Shown: one piece after another, positions 26,243 through 34,538 of the stretch
Position numbering within the stretch: the first letter of the stretch is position 1
How the letters are laid out: each line of letters starts with the position of its first letter
NCBI GenBank assembly: GCA_020637445.1
Contig: JACJVZ010000002.1
Coordinates: 124,001 to 188,000 of the forward strand
DNA: 64,000 nt
Source: Calditrichota bacterium
GTDB lineage: Bacteria > Electryoneota > RPQS01
Direction of reading: 5' to 3'
Made by a program: the position numbers and the translations under genes
The notes under the pieces: model-generated
Database searches by the model: none
Seen by the model: the letters and a program-made list of their open reading frames with translations, nothing else
Told to the model about the DNA's origin: nothing

Positions 26243-28810
26243 ATGCAAAACCTGACGCAAATTGCTGAAGAAGTCCTGCTCTTAAACCCCGGTGACGCCG
26301 CGGCTAAGAACATCGCATCGATGCTCGATTCTTTCTCCAAACAAGATGGAATCGCCGACTCGGTGCGAAAGAGCGCGCAGGAGGCCTGCAAACTTGCCAA
26401 AAAGCTCGCGACGAAGAAAGCAACGCCCGAAGATTTACAAGCGTTGCTGACTCTTTTGACCAAGATGGAGCAGCAAGAATCGGAGGCGGAGGCTGGCAGC
26501 ACGGTCACGACTCAGCTCGTGGCGGAGTATCTGATTTCGCAGGACTCCGTGCTGGAAGAATTCGAAGAGATGGCGATGGAGCTTGCCGCAAAAGGCGAGG
26601 ACGGGTTACGATCGCTGCGCCGCCAAGTGCATACTTGGAAAGGCGAAATGGGAATCATCGGGGCTGAGCATCTTGTCAAGGTGCTGCATGCGATTGAAGA
26701 TGCGCTGGATGAAATTTCTCCTGAACATTATCAGAGTGTCAGTGACGCGATGCTCGACTTGAAAGACGGCATGAGCGAGTGCTTCCGGGCGCTGCGTGAA
26801 CAACGCAAACCGGAACTTGACGGCGACAAGATCATGTCGTTGCTAAAAGCAGAAGCGGCTCCCGCTCCGGCTCCTGCGTCACCCGCGGCGCATATGGTTA
26901 CGTTTGAGGACCCGCCTTTAACTCCGGTTTCTTCGGCGGAAGGAGAGAACCGCCGGCTGCCGTTTGAGCGCCGCAAAGCGGTGCTTCCCGACACTGTCGA
27001 CGGATATTTTGTGATTCAGGAGGGTGTGGATACTGAATTGGTAGGAGAATTCGCGGCGGAAGCTGACGAACATTTTCAGAATATCGAAACGGGATTGATG
27101 ACGCTTGAAACCGAACCTGACGATCTGGATTCGGTCAACAACGTGTTCCGCGCTTTTCATACGGTGAAAGGCGTTGCCAGTTTCGTGGGTGTAAATTACA
27201 TCACGGAACTTGCACACAAAGCCGAGAATCTACTCGACAGAGTTCGCAAGGGAACGCTTACGCTCGAAGGTCCTTTTGTCGACATGGCGTTTGAGTCGAT
27301 GGATTTGCTTCGAAAGATGATTCAGTCGCTCAGCGGTGCCATATCCGAAGGGAAGTACCCGGTGCCGGGCAACTATGCCGGACTACTGTACAGGCTTGAG
27401 CACCCGGAAGAAGTGATGGAAGATTTTCGCGCAAAAGGCGGAGTCTCCAAGCCCGTGGTGATTGACGATGACGACAGTTTGAGTGCGGAACAAGCTGATT
27501 CTGCTGCGAATGACCCAACAGAGAATTCTCAGGAAGAGCAAACTTCGTCATCCGAACAGAAAAGTGTGCAATCATCGGGAGCGGGAACACCTCCGCCGAC
27601 CGCCGATGCGACGGTTAAGGTTAATATGTCGCGTCTCGATTCACTGATCAATATGGTCGGCGAGTTGGTGATTGCTCAGGCGATGGTCGGTCAGGACCCG
27701 GACATCGCCTTGTCCAACAACCGTAAGCTGGTTCAGAACGTCGCACAACTTGCGAAGATCACGCGCAGCCTGCAAGAGCTGGCGCTGTCGATGCGCATGG
27801 TGTCGGTAAAGCCAACGTTCCAGAAAATGGCCAGACTGGTTCGCGACGTTGCGCGCAAGTCGGGCAAGAATGTCGAATTTGAAATGGCTGGGGAAGACAC
27901 CGAACTTGACCGCAATATGGTTGAAGCCATTGCCGATCCGCTGGTGCACATGGTGAGAAATGCCGTGGATCACGGAGTTGAACCGTCGGAAGATCGCGCC
28001 AAAGCAGGAAAATCTTCGCAAGGTTTGGTTCACCTGTCCGCCGCGCATGAAGGCGGATCCGTGCTCATCACTTTGCGCGACGACGGTCGCGGACTTAACC
28101 GGGAGCGCATTCTTGCCAAGGCTATCGAGCGAGGTATTGTCGACCAGAACCAACAGTTGTCAGACAAGGAAATATATAATCTTATTTTCCTGCCGGGCTT
28201 CTCCACCGCTGAGAAGATCACCGACGTATCGGGCCGCGGTGTCGGTATGGACGTCGTGCGCACGAATATCGAAAAGCTGCGCGGCTCCGTTGAAATTGAC
28301 TCGACTCCCGGAAAAGGCAGCGTGTTTCGCATTCGCTTGCCGTTGACGCTTGCAATCATCGACGGCATGGTTATTAAGACCGGATCACAAAAGTTCATTA
28401 TTCCGACCATTGCCATAACCGAATCCTTCCGGCCTTTGCCGCAGGACATCGTCACCGTACATGGCCGCGGAGAGATGGTGCAACTGCGCGGCACACTGCT
28501 GCCCGTCTGCAGACTGCATTCGGCATTCCAAGTCAACGACGCCGGCACCGCGCTCGCCGATAGCATTCTCGTCGTCGCTGAGGCGAAGAACAAACGTGTC
28601 GCAATTATGGCGGACGGACTTTTGGGACAACAACAAGTCGTTATCAAAGCGCTGGGCAAACTCTTCGACGGCATGGAAGGAGTCGCCGGATGTGCAATTC
28701 TCGGCGACGGTCATATCAGTTTGATTCTCGACGTTGAGGGTGTCATGAATGTGTGTCAGAATTCGCACTCCGACTGCTATTCCGTCGTCGAAGACGAGGT
28801 GACCGCATGA
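26243..28810 (+). CDS. cheA: Chemotaxis-type histidine kinase CheA with two HPt domains
   Basis: 855 residues, longer than classical CheA (~650). An N-terminal helical region is followed by a first HPt (HTWKGEMGIIG near residue 132), a Pro/Ala linker, a second HPt (AFHTVKGVASFVG near 307), an acidic/Ser-rich linker, the P3 dimerisation domain (MSRLDSLINMVGELVIAQA near 460), the P4 ATPase (HMVRNAVDHGVE N-box, DDGRGL G1 box, SGRGVGMDVV G2 box) and the P5 CheW-like domain. Role: autophosphorylates and feeds CheY/CheB and presumably the four-receiver protein. Overlaps cheR by 4 bp. Confidence 0.95.
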   Translation: MQNLTQIAEEVLLLNPGDAAAKNIASMLDSFSKQDGIADSVRKSAQEACKLAKKLATKKATPEDLQALLTLLTKMEQQESEAEAGSTVTTQLVAEYLISQDSVLEEFEEMAMELAAKGEDGLRSLRRQVHTWKGEMGIIGAEHLVKVLHAIEDALDEISPEHYQSVSDAMLDLKDGMSECFRALREQRKPELDGDKIMSLLKAEAAPAPAPASPAAHMVTFEDPPLTPVSSAEGENRRLPFERRKAVLPDTVDGYFVIQEGVDTELVGEFAAEADEHFQNIETGLMTLETEPDDLDSVNNVFRAFHTVKGVASFVGVNYITELAHKAENLLDRVRKGTLTLEGPFVDMAFESMDLLRKMIQSLSGAISEGKYPVPGNYAGLLYRLEHPEEVMEDFRAKGGVSKPVVIDDDDSLSAEQADSAANDPTENSQEEQTSSSEQKSVQSSGAGTPPPTADATVKVNMSRLDSLINMVGELVIAQAMVGQDPDIALSNNRKLVQNVAQLAKITRSLQELALSMRMVSVKPTFQKMARLVRDVARKSGKNVEFEMAGEDTELDRNMVEAIADPLVHMVRNAVDHGVEPSEDRAKAGKSSQGLVHLSAAHEGGSVLITLRDDGRGLNRERILAKAIERGIVDQNQQLSDKEIYNLIFLPGFSTAEKITDVSGRGVGMDVVRTNIEKLRGSVEIDSTPGKGSVFRIRLPLTLAIIDGMVIKTGSQKFIIPTIAITESFRPLPQDIVTVHGRGEMVQLRGTLLPVCRLHSAFQVNDAGTALADSILVVAEAKNKRVAIMADGLLGQQQVVIKALGKLFDGMEGVAGCAILGDGHISLILDVEGVMNVCQNSHSDCYSVVEDEVTA

Positions 28811-29658
28811 GAAATCACGCGGACATCGTTCCGGCACCGCAAGGCTTGAAAATCTCGGACGCTGAGTTTCGAAAAGCCTCGGAGCTTGTAAAGTCGCTGG
28901 CAGGAATTCATCTTACGGACGGCAAACGCGAATTGGTGAGTGCCAGACTTGCGAAACGACTTCGCGCGCTGGGTTTGAGTACGATGAACGATTATCTCGA
29001 CGTCGTACGCGAGGACAAAACTCAGGCCGAGTTGGTGATGATGCTCGACGCGATTTCTACGAATCTTACGAGCTTTTGGCGAGAATCGGACCACTTTGAT
29101 TATGTTGTCGAAAAACTCCTGCCCAGTCTTGAAGCCAGCGGTCAACAGGAAATACGAATTTGGTCAGCAGGTTGTTCGAGCGGCGAAGAGCCGTACGGGT
29201 TGGCCATGTTGATCTTAGGCAAACTGCGCAACCCAAACCGAGTCAAATTGAAAATCCTCGCAACTGATCTCTCCACGCGTGTGCTGGATATCGCCAAGCG
29301 CGGTCAATACGGCGAAGAGCGCGTCAAGAATATTCCGCCCGAATTGCGAAACAAGTTTGTGACTCAACAGAAAAGCGAGACCGGAGTAATCTACTCGGTG
29401 ACTCCCGCCATTCGTTCCGCGATCACATTCGCGCGGCTCAATCTCATGGAACCGTGGCCGATGAAAGGTCCGTTCGATATGATATTTTGCCGCAACGTTA
29501 TGATCTATTTCGACAAACCGACTCAGGCGACACTCGTCGAGCGGTTCGGCAAACTGCTTAAGTCCGGAGGGATGCTATTTGTCGGACACTCCGAAAGTCT
29601 TGCCGGAGTTCAACATTCATTCCGTTACGTCAGACCCACCATATACGAGAAACCGTGA
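28807..29658 (+). CDS. cheR: Chemoreceptor methyltransferase CheR
   Basis: 283 residues. SAM-dependent methylation of glutamates on chemoreceptors for adaptation. N-terminal all-helical domain, then WSAGCSSGEEPYGLAMLIL (SAM site) near 120 and FDMIFCRNVMIYFDKPTQ near 220, both CheR signatures. The start ATG 28807 overlaps the cheA stop (ATGA); a start 18 codons earlier lies inside cheA. Its stop overlaps the cheD GTG. Confidence 0.95.
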   Translation: MRNHADIVPAPQGLKISDAEFRKASELVKSLAGIHLTDGKRELVSARLAKRLRALGLSTMNDYLDVVREDKTQAELVMMLDAISTNLTSFWRESDHFDYVVEKLLPSLEASGQQEIRIWSAGCSSGEEPYGLAMLILGKLRNPNRVKLKILATDLSTRVLDIAKRGQYGEERVKNIPPELRNKFVTQQKSETGVIYSVTPAIRSAITFARLNLMEPWPMKGPFDMIFCRNVMIYFDKPTQATLVERFGKLLKSGGMLFVGHSESLAGVQHSFRYVRPTIYEKP

Positions 29659-30158
29659 GCTCAATAACATCAACAGGAACTCGCCGTGTGATCGTGGGTG
29701 TCGCCGACATGAAAATCGCCAAAGGTGCGGGACAGACTATTGTCACACATGCCTTGGGTTCTTGCATTGGAGTCACCGTGCATGATGCCGTCGCCCAAGT
29801 CGGCGGAATGCTGCATTTCATGCTGCCGGATTCCACGGTAAATCCATCCCGCGCGGATGGGAATCCGTACATGTTCGCCGACACGGGAATTCCGCTCTTT
29901 CTGCAAAAGCTCTATGCTCAAGGCGCAGTGAAGTCGCGGCTCGTCGTAAAAGTCGCGGGCGGCGCGCAATTCGTCGACAGCAAAGATTTCTTCGCGATCG
30001 GCAAACGCAATTACACGGCGATGCGCAAGATATTCTGGAAAGAAGGTATTCTTTCCAAAGGCGAACACGTCGGCGGCACTATTTCACGCACGCTCTATCT
30101 TGAAATCGGGAGCGGCCGCGTGTGGTTTACAAACTCCGGTCAGGAGGTGGAACTATGA
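29655..30158 (+). CDS. cheD: Chemoreceptor glutamine deamidase CheD
   Basis: 167 residues. Deamidates receptor glutamines; in many bacteria it also partners CheC. The catalytic Cys and His are in THALGSCIGVTVHDAVAQVG and GMLHFMLP near residues 30-55; KVAGGAQ follows near 98. The GTG start at 29655 overlaps the cheR stop by 4 bp, and the HDOD gene start overlaps its own stop. Confidence 0.94.
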   Translation: MSSITSTGTRRVIVGVADMKIAKGAGQTIVTHALGSCIGVTVHDAVAQVGGMLHFMLPDSTVNPSRADGNPYMFADTGIPLFLQKLYAQGAVKSRLVVKVAGGAQFVDSKDFFAIGKRNYTAMRKIFWKEGILSKGEHVGGTISRTLYLEIGSGRVWFTNSGQEVEL

Positions 30159-31015
30159 TTTCCATAGCCGCCATTTCACTTGATATCGAAAGACTTGAAC
30201 CCGTTTCGGCAACTGTGCCGCGGCTTGCAAAAGTCGTCGCGGATGAAAATTCAAGCGTCGACGACATTTGCAACGTCATCGAATATGATCCCGCGCTGAC
30301 GGCAAATGCGATCAAGCTGGCAAACTCGGCTTACTTCGCATCACCCGGAGAAGTTCAAACGGTGCGCGAAGCGATTCACAAGATCGGCGCGGGGCGCATC
30401 CTGCAAGACGCCGTAGGGCGAGAGCTCGGTCCGCGATTCTTGGTTGCCGTACCCGCCTACGAGCTTGACGAGCTCGAATTATGGCAACATTCGATTGCCG
30501 CGGCGACCGCAGCTTCGCTTTTGCCGCGATATTCCAAAGTCGCAATCCCTCCAGTTGCCTTCACGGCCGCATTGCTGCACGATTTCGGCAAACTGGTCAT
30601 CGGCAGACATTTGGATGATGAGTCTCGTGCCGACATCATGCGCGCAACCGACGAGGGCATGACCTACGTTCAGGCGGAGCGCTATGTGCTGGGACTGGAC
30701 CATGCACAAGTTGGAGGCCTGGTCGCCCGCCGTTGGAAATTCCCCGAAGAATTGGCGAACTGCATCGCGTGGCACCATCATCCGCTGCGCGACAACTTGA
30801 ACAATCCGGCTCTGGATGCCGTCCACATCGCCAATGCCGTCGCGAAGACGATTGGCCTCGGTCTCGGAGTGGAAGGTATGAATATGAAGGTCGACACGGA
30901 CGCCGTGCGCTCGTTGGGATTGACCATGGAGTCAATCGAAACTTTATGCGCACAAACAATGCTTGAGTTACCTAAAACCTTAGAACTATTCGAGGATGTC
31001 CATCGTGGCGTATAA
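30155..31015 (+). CDS. HDOD-domain signalling protein
   Basis: 286 residues dominated by an HDOD domain, an HD-superfamily variant found in signalling proteins tied to chemotaxis, motility and c-di-GMP networks. It shows VIEYDPALTANAIKLANSAYF near 47, ALLHDFGKLVIGRHL near 145, GLDHAQVGGLVARRW near 185 and CIAWHHHPL near 208. HDOD proteins usually lack phosphohydrolase activity, but here HD residues are visible (LLHDFGK), so activity cannot be excluded. It sits inside the che operon between cheD and cheY, both overlapping, which implies a role in the same pathway. Confidence 0.88.
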   Translation: MISIAAISLDIERLEPVSATVPRLAKVVADENSSVDDICNVIEYDPALTANAIKLANSAYFASPGEVQTVREAIHKIGAGRILQDAVGRELGPRFLVAVPAYELDELELWQHSIAAATAASLLPRYSKVAIPPVAFTAALLHDFGKLVIGRHLDDESRADIMRATDEGMTYVQAERYVLGLDHAQVGGLVARRWKFPEELANCIAWHHHPLRDNLNNPALDAVHIANAVAKTIGLGLGVEGMNMKVDTDAVRSLGLTMESIETLCAQTMLELPKTLELFEDVHRGV

Positions 31016-31394
31016 CATTCTCATCGTTGACGATTCAGCGTTGACTCGCACTGTCATGGAACGCACCGTGCGGATGTGTGGGGTCGAAATCAATGAAATT
31101 CGAACCGCGGAACACGGCAAAGCCGCTCTACAAGCTCTTGAAGAGTTCTGGCCGGATATTGTCTTTTGCGATATCAATATGCCCGTAATGGACGGACTGA
31201 AGTTCGTGGAAGAAGTGCAAAGGAGCGATGAATGGCGGGACCTGCCCGTTGTTATCGTATCCACGGAGGGCAGCGAGACGCGAATTGAAGAGCTTCGTCG
31301 GAACGGTGTGCAGGGTTACATTCGGAAACCGTTCGCGCCGGAAGACGTCGCGGCTATGATTCAGCAAGTTCTGGGAGTGAACAATGCAAGTTAA
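30996..31394 (+). CDS. cheY: CheY-like response regulator
   Basis: 132-residue single receiver domain. Acidic pocket LIVDDSAL, phosphoacceptor in IVFCDINMPVMDGL near 60, Ser in VIVSTEGSE and Lys in YIRKPFAPED near 111. Presumed diffusible output of CheA, acting on a flagellar motor, pili or another target (no motility gene in the window). The ATG at 30996 overlaps the HDOD gene by 20 bp; a GTG at 31005 is an alternative. Overlaps cheX by 11 bp. Confidence 0.93.
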   Translation: MSIVAYNILIVDDSALTRTVMERTVRMCGVEINEIRTAEHGKAALQALEEFWPDIVFCDINMPVMDGLKFVEEVQRSDEWRDLPVVIVSTEGSETRIEELRRNGVQGYIRKPFAPEDVAAMIQQVLGVNNAS

Positions 31395-31848
31395 ATCAGA
31401 ACAAGCCGTGCTCGAAGCGGCGAGCAGAGTTTTTGAGACGTCCGCGTTTCTGAGCGTCTATCCGCTTGATCCGGAGAGCGATCTGCCACAGCCTGAACAG
31501 GCCGCGACCATGACGTTTAAGGGCGCGGTTTCGGGCCGCGTATCGATGCGCGTCGCCGCTGACGTACTTGATATGATCGTGGACAACTTGCTTGACATTC
31601 AAAACGATCCGGACGAACTCGCGCAGCGACGCGGTGACGTGCTTAAAGAAATGCTCAATATGCTGTGCGGAAATCTTCTGACAGAGTATTTCGGCGCGGA
31701 GCCGGTATTCGATCTGAGTCCTCCGGAACTGTTAGGTGAAACCGAGTTGCCCGCTCCGTCGTCCGAAGACGTGCATAAAGTACTTTTTAACGTCGAGAAC
31801 ACGCTCGCGGAAGTGATGTTCGAGATTCAGGACCGACAAAATTCATAG
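31384..31848 (+). CDS. cheX: CheC/CheX-type phosphatase
   Basis: 154 residues. Dephosphorylates CheY-P. The phosphatase signature D-x3-E-x2-N is intact in RRGDVLKEMLNMLCGNLL near residue 80, with a downstream proline in DLSPPEL, so the enzyme should be active. Only one such motif is present, as in CheX rather than the two of CheC. It follows cheY with an 11-bp overlap, fitting a matched regulator-phosphatase pair. Confidence 0.85.
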   Translation: MQVKSEQAVLEAASRVFETSAFLSVYPLDPESDLPQPEQAATMTFKGAVSGRVSMRVAADVLDMIVDNLLDIQNDPDELAQRRGDVLKEMLNMLCGNLLTEYFGAEPVFDLSPPELLGETELPAPSSEDVHKVLFNVENTLAEVMFEIQDRQNS

Positions 31849-31857
31849 CGCATACCC

Positions 31858-32868
31858 ATGGTAAAAGTTCTCGTCGTCGACGATTCGGCGCTCGTGCGCC
31901 GCGTATTGAGCGAGGAGCTCGCCCGCGATCCGGACATCGAAGTCATCGGCACTGCACCGGATCCGTACGTCGCGCGCGACAAAATTCTGAAACTCGCGCC
32001 GGACGTATTGACTCTCGATATTGAAATGCCGCGCATGGACGGTCTGTCTTTCTTGCGCAAACTGATGAAGCATAAACCGATGCCGGTGGTCGTGGTGTCT
32101 TCATTGACTCCCAAAGGAAGCGAAATGGCCATGGACGCACTTTCGCTGGGAGCCGTTGACGTGTTATGCAAACCCGGTGAAGCCTACTCAATCGGAGATT
32201 TGTCCAAGGAATTGACCGCACGGGTGAAAGCCGCGGCGCGTGCGCGGATGACCGCGCGTTCGATTGACGTTCCTGTCAAACCAATGGAAGCTCTTAAAGC
32301 CACGACATTGAAGATCATCGCAATCGGCGCTTCGACCGGCGGCACGGAAGCGCTGCGCGAAGTCTTGCAGAGATTTCCGGTGAATTCACCGCCGACGGTG
32401 GTCGTGCAGCACATGCCGGAGAAATTTACAAAAGCATTCGCCGATCGCTTGAACGGTATTTGTGCCATCGAAGTTCGCGAAGCTCAAGACGGCGATACAC
32501 TCAGGCCGGGATTAGCCTTGATTGCGCCGGGCAACAAGCACATGATGCTGCAGCGCAGCGGCGCGGTGTACTCCGTGGCAGTCAAAGACGGGCCGCGGGT
32601 ACACCACCAACGGCCTGCAGTAGATGTTTTGTTTAAGTCTGTCGCGCGCGTAGCCGGCAAGAACGCCGTCGGCGCGATTCTCACCGGAATGGGCGCGGAC
32701 GGCGCGGATGGTCTCCTCGAAATGAAAGAAGCTGGCGCAAAAACCATCGCCCAGGATGAAAAATCATGCGTAGTCTTCGGAATGCCGAAGGAAGCGATCG
32801 CTCGCGGGGGTGTAGATTCCATCATGCCGCTCGAACAAGTTGCGCAGGGAATCATGAGCAAGCTGTAG
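31858..32868 (+). CDS. cheB: Chemoreceptor methylesterase/deamidase CheB
   Basis: 336 residues. N-terminal receiver (VVDDSALVRR; VLTLDIEMPRMDGL; CKPGEA) joined to the C-terminal methylesterase. The catalytic triad is in IGASTGGTEAL (Ser), VVQHMPEKFTKAFADRL (His) and TGMGADGADGL (Asp). It reverses CheR methylation. Last gene of the che operon; a terminator-like hairpin follows at 32905. No stand-alone cheW and no chemoreceptor gene are seen in this operon. Confidence 0.96.
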   Translation: MVKVLVVDDSALVRRVLSEELARDPDIEVIGTAPDPYVARDKILKLAPDVLTLDIEMPRMDGLSFLRKLMKHKPMPVVVVSSLTPKGSEMAMDALSLGAVDVLCKPGEAYSIGDLSKELTARVKAAARARMTARSIDVPVKPMEALKATTLKIIAIGASTGGTEALREVLQRFPVNSPPTVVVQHMPEKFTKAFADRLNGICAIEVREAQDGDTLRPGLALIAPGNKHMMLQRSGAVYSVAVKDGPRVHHQRPAVDVLFKSVARVAGKNAVGAILTGMGADGADGLLEMKEAGAKTIAQDEKSCVVFGMPKEAIARGGVDSIMPLEQVAQGIMSKL

Positions 32869-32873
32869 ATTAC

Positions 32874-32902
32874 TTGCGATTGTGCTTCAAATCCGTTATG
32901 TT
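32874..32902 (+). promoter_or_regulatory. Promoter of the lipoprotein gene at 32935
   Basis: TTGCGA (32874-32879), 17 bases, TATGTT (32897-32902). The predicted start (~32909) falls inside the following hairpin. Confidence 0.5.
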
Positions 32903-32904
32903 AG

Positions 32905-32934
32905 CCCTCGTCACTTAAAGATGAGGGTTTTCTT
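32905..32934 (+). terminator. che operon terminator overlapping the next gene's leader
   Basis: 8-bp stem CCCTCGTC/GATGAGGG (one G-U) with a 7-base loop, then TTTTCTT running directly into the ATG at 32935. Confidence 0.75.
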
Positions 32935-33570
32935 ATGTTTCGCGTTTTGTTGGGTTTGTGTTGTATAGTTTGGGCGGTTGGCTGCGTACCCCAAAAGCCT
33001 GAGAAGAAGGCGGAAAAAGCTCCGATGGAGCGGCCGATGGGCGAACAACCAGCCAATCCGCATGCAAATATGAATAATGGCCCGGGTCTGGATATCAACA
33101 CTTTGCTGGCGAATCTGCCGGAAGGATGGACCAAGTCGACACCGTCTTCGAGCATGAGGTTGGGACAGATTGCGATGGCCAAGGCTGGCGGCGATCCGGC
33201 GGATGCCGAAATGGCAATTTTCCACTTCCCGGGAACGGGCGGCAGCTCGATGGCGAATCTTGAGCGCTGGGAAGGCCAGATGCAGGGTCCCAACGGCGAG
33301 CCGGGCGCTTCGGTTTCGAAAATCGACTCCATGAAGCTCGACAACGGAATTATGGTCATCACCGTGGATATTACGGGCACGATGCTGCCGTCGACGATGG
33401 GTACTGGTCCCGCTACGGAGCAAAAGGACTACCGGATGGTCGCTTCCGTTCTGGAAACTCCGGCAGGCAACTATTTTCTTAAGGTCACCGGACCGAAGAA
33501 CACGGTCGCCGCGCACTATGACAAGTATCGCGCGTTCTTGAAAAGTGCAAAACTGGGCGGCTCGGCCTAA
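32935..33570 (+). CDS. Putative lipoprotein of unknown function
   Basis: 211 residues. N-terminal MFRVLLGLCCIVWAVGC is a lipoprotein signal with the acylated Cys at residue 17, then a Lys/Glu/Pro/Met-rich linker. The rest is a compact alpha/beta-looking domain (NLPEGWTKSTPSSSMRLGQI; FPGTGGSSMANLERWEGQM; GNYFLKVTGPKNTV), ending near the C-terminus with HYDKYRAFLKSAKL. The pattern resembles small secreted domains that guard against loss of function in periplasmic stress, but I cannot name the family. It lies between the che operon and a convergent CBS gene; the start codon follows a terminator hairpin with no ribosome site visible. Confidence 0.82.
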   Translation: MFRVLLGLCCIVWAVGCVPQKPEKKAEKAPMERPMGEQPANPHANMNNGPGLDINTLLANLPEGWTKSTPSSSMRLGQIAMAKAGGDPADAEMAIFHFPGTGGSSMANLERWEGQMQGPNGEPGASVSKIDSMKLDNGIMVITVDITGTMLPSTMGTGPATEQKDYRMVASVLETPAGNYFLKVTGPKNTVAAHYDKYRAFLKSAKLGGSA

Positions 33571-33596
33571 GCAGTCGCGGAATTTTTTCAAAATGA

Positions 33597-33627
33597 AACG
33601 CCTGACAAACTGTCCGGCGTTTTGTTC
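33597..33627 (+). terminator. Terminator of the lipoprotein gene
   Basis: AACGCC-t-GACA-AAC-TGTC-c-GGCGTT stem (one mismatch) followed by TTGTTCT. Confidence 0.75.
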
Positions 33628-33702
33628 TCTGGTCGCGCGGAGTCCGGTGCCCAACTAAGGCCGGACTTCTTCCCAGCGCCAGAAATACTCTATGTCCAAA
33701 TC

Positions 33703-34143
33703 TTACGCGGGATATTTCCCGAGAACAACATTCTCCATTTGTTGCTTGTGGTGCTCCGTTTCCTCGAGCTGTGCCTTAACCAAGTCGCCAATCGAGATCA
33801 TGCCGATCAGTTTCTCGTGATGCAGAATCGGCAGATGGCGGATGCGCCGCTCCGTCATCTTGGACATCGCATGGTCGACCGTATCTTCGGGAAGCCCGGT
33901 GACGACGTCGCGTGTCATGAACTCACCGACGGTGAGCTTGGCAAGTTGACCGGCATTCTTGGAGATCAGCCTGAGCATATCGCGCTCGGAAAAAATCCCC
34001 GTCAATTCACCGCTTGCATTCAGGATTGCCAACGCGCCAATGTTATTGGACACCAGCGTTTCAACCGCGGACAAGACCGGTTCGATTTCGTGGGCCGTGT
34101 AGACTCGAGTTCCCTTCTCGAACAAGACCTCCGATAGCTTCAT
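33703..34143 (-). CDS. CBS-domain pair protein
   Basis: 146 residues made of two CBS motifs that together form one adenosyl-nucleotide-binding Bateman module. CBS1 spans ~1-60 (SNNIGALAILNASGELTGIFSERD); CBS2 spans ~70-130 (VGEFMTRDV; RIRHLPILHHEKLIGMISIGDL). There is no attached effector domain, so it probably senses AMP/ATP or SAM and modulates partners. The start ATG 34143 has a GGGGAGGA site; upstream residues in the longer frame are not coding-like. A TTGACT-N18-TATATT promoter lies at 34173-34202. Confidence 0.9.
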   Translation of the reverse strand: MKLSEVLFEKGTRVYTAHEIEPVLSAVETLVSNNIGALAILNASGELTGIFSERDMLRLISKNAGQLAKLTVGEFMTRDVVTGLPEDTVDHAMSKMTERRIRHLPILHHEKLIGMISIGDLVKAQLEETEHHKQQMENVVLGKYPA

Positions 34144-34172
34144 AAGTCCTCCCCTGTTTGAGACTCTGTCAC

Positions 34173-34202
34173 AATATAGCCTTATGGCCTCCCGAAAGTC
34201 AA
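34173..34202 (-). promoter_or_regulatory. Promoter of the CBS gene
   Basis: On the minus strand TTGACT (34197-34202), 18 bases, TATATT (34173-34178). Confidence 0.72.
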
Positions 34203-34484
34203 GATTTTTCGAGGCACGCGAAATTTTGTTCTTGCAAGGGGTTATGCTCTTGCAATTCAAAATGTTAGCATTGTGTTTGTGAAAAATAACGCAAAGAATT
34301 TCTTCCGTGTATTATTTAGGATAGGTTGCGCCCCGGCGAAACCGAGGCTAAATAGGCAAACGTGTTCGCTTTGGGCCCAAACAAGGTGGTGCATGATGCG
34401 CCCGCATTTGTTCGGATTACTGCTGACTTTCTTTTTCCACTGCGCGCCCGTTTCGTGACATTCAAATGGTGCTTGTCGACACAA

Positions 34485-34516
34485 ACAAAAGCGGCGACCC
34501 ATTCGGGTCGCCGCTT
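34485..34516 (-). terminator. Terminator of the secreted protease gene
   Basis: Perfect 12-bp stem AAGCGGCGACCC with an ATTC loop; the minus strand continues with TTTGTTTGTG. It begins 22 bp after the protease stop. Confidence 0.9.
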
Positions 34517-34538
34517 CTTTGTCGTGCAAATTCGCAGG

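Larger units (their letters stand above)
34144..34538. other. Intergenic region upstream of the CBS gene
   Basis: 395 bp. It holds the CBS promoter (34173-34202) and a terminator (34485-34516). The 34203-34480 part has no repeat or recognised RNA; a short plus-strand frame (34273-34458) has no ribosome site and is not called. Confidence 0.6.

Noticed and set aside
34273..34458. Short plus-strand frame (61 codons) in the CBS/protease gap
   Set aside because: No ribosome site, no homology-like pattern, and it overlaps only noncoding-looking sequence.
34203..34480. Riboswitch or structured RNA in the gap before the protease
   Set aside because: No known riboswitch core could be recognised by eye, and it is not placed upstream of a plus-strand gene.
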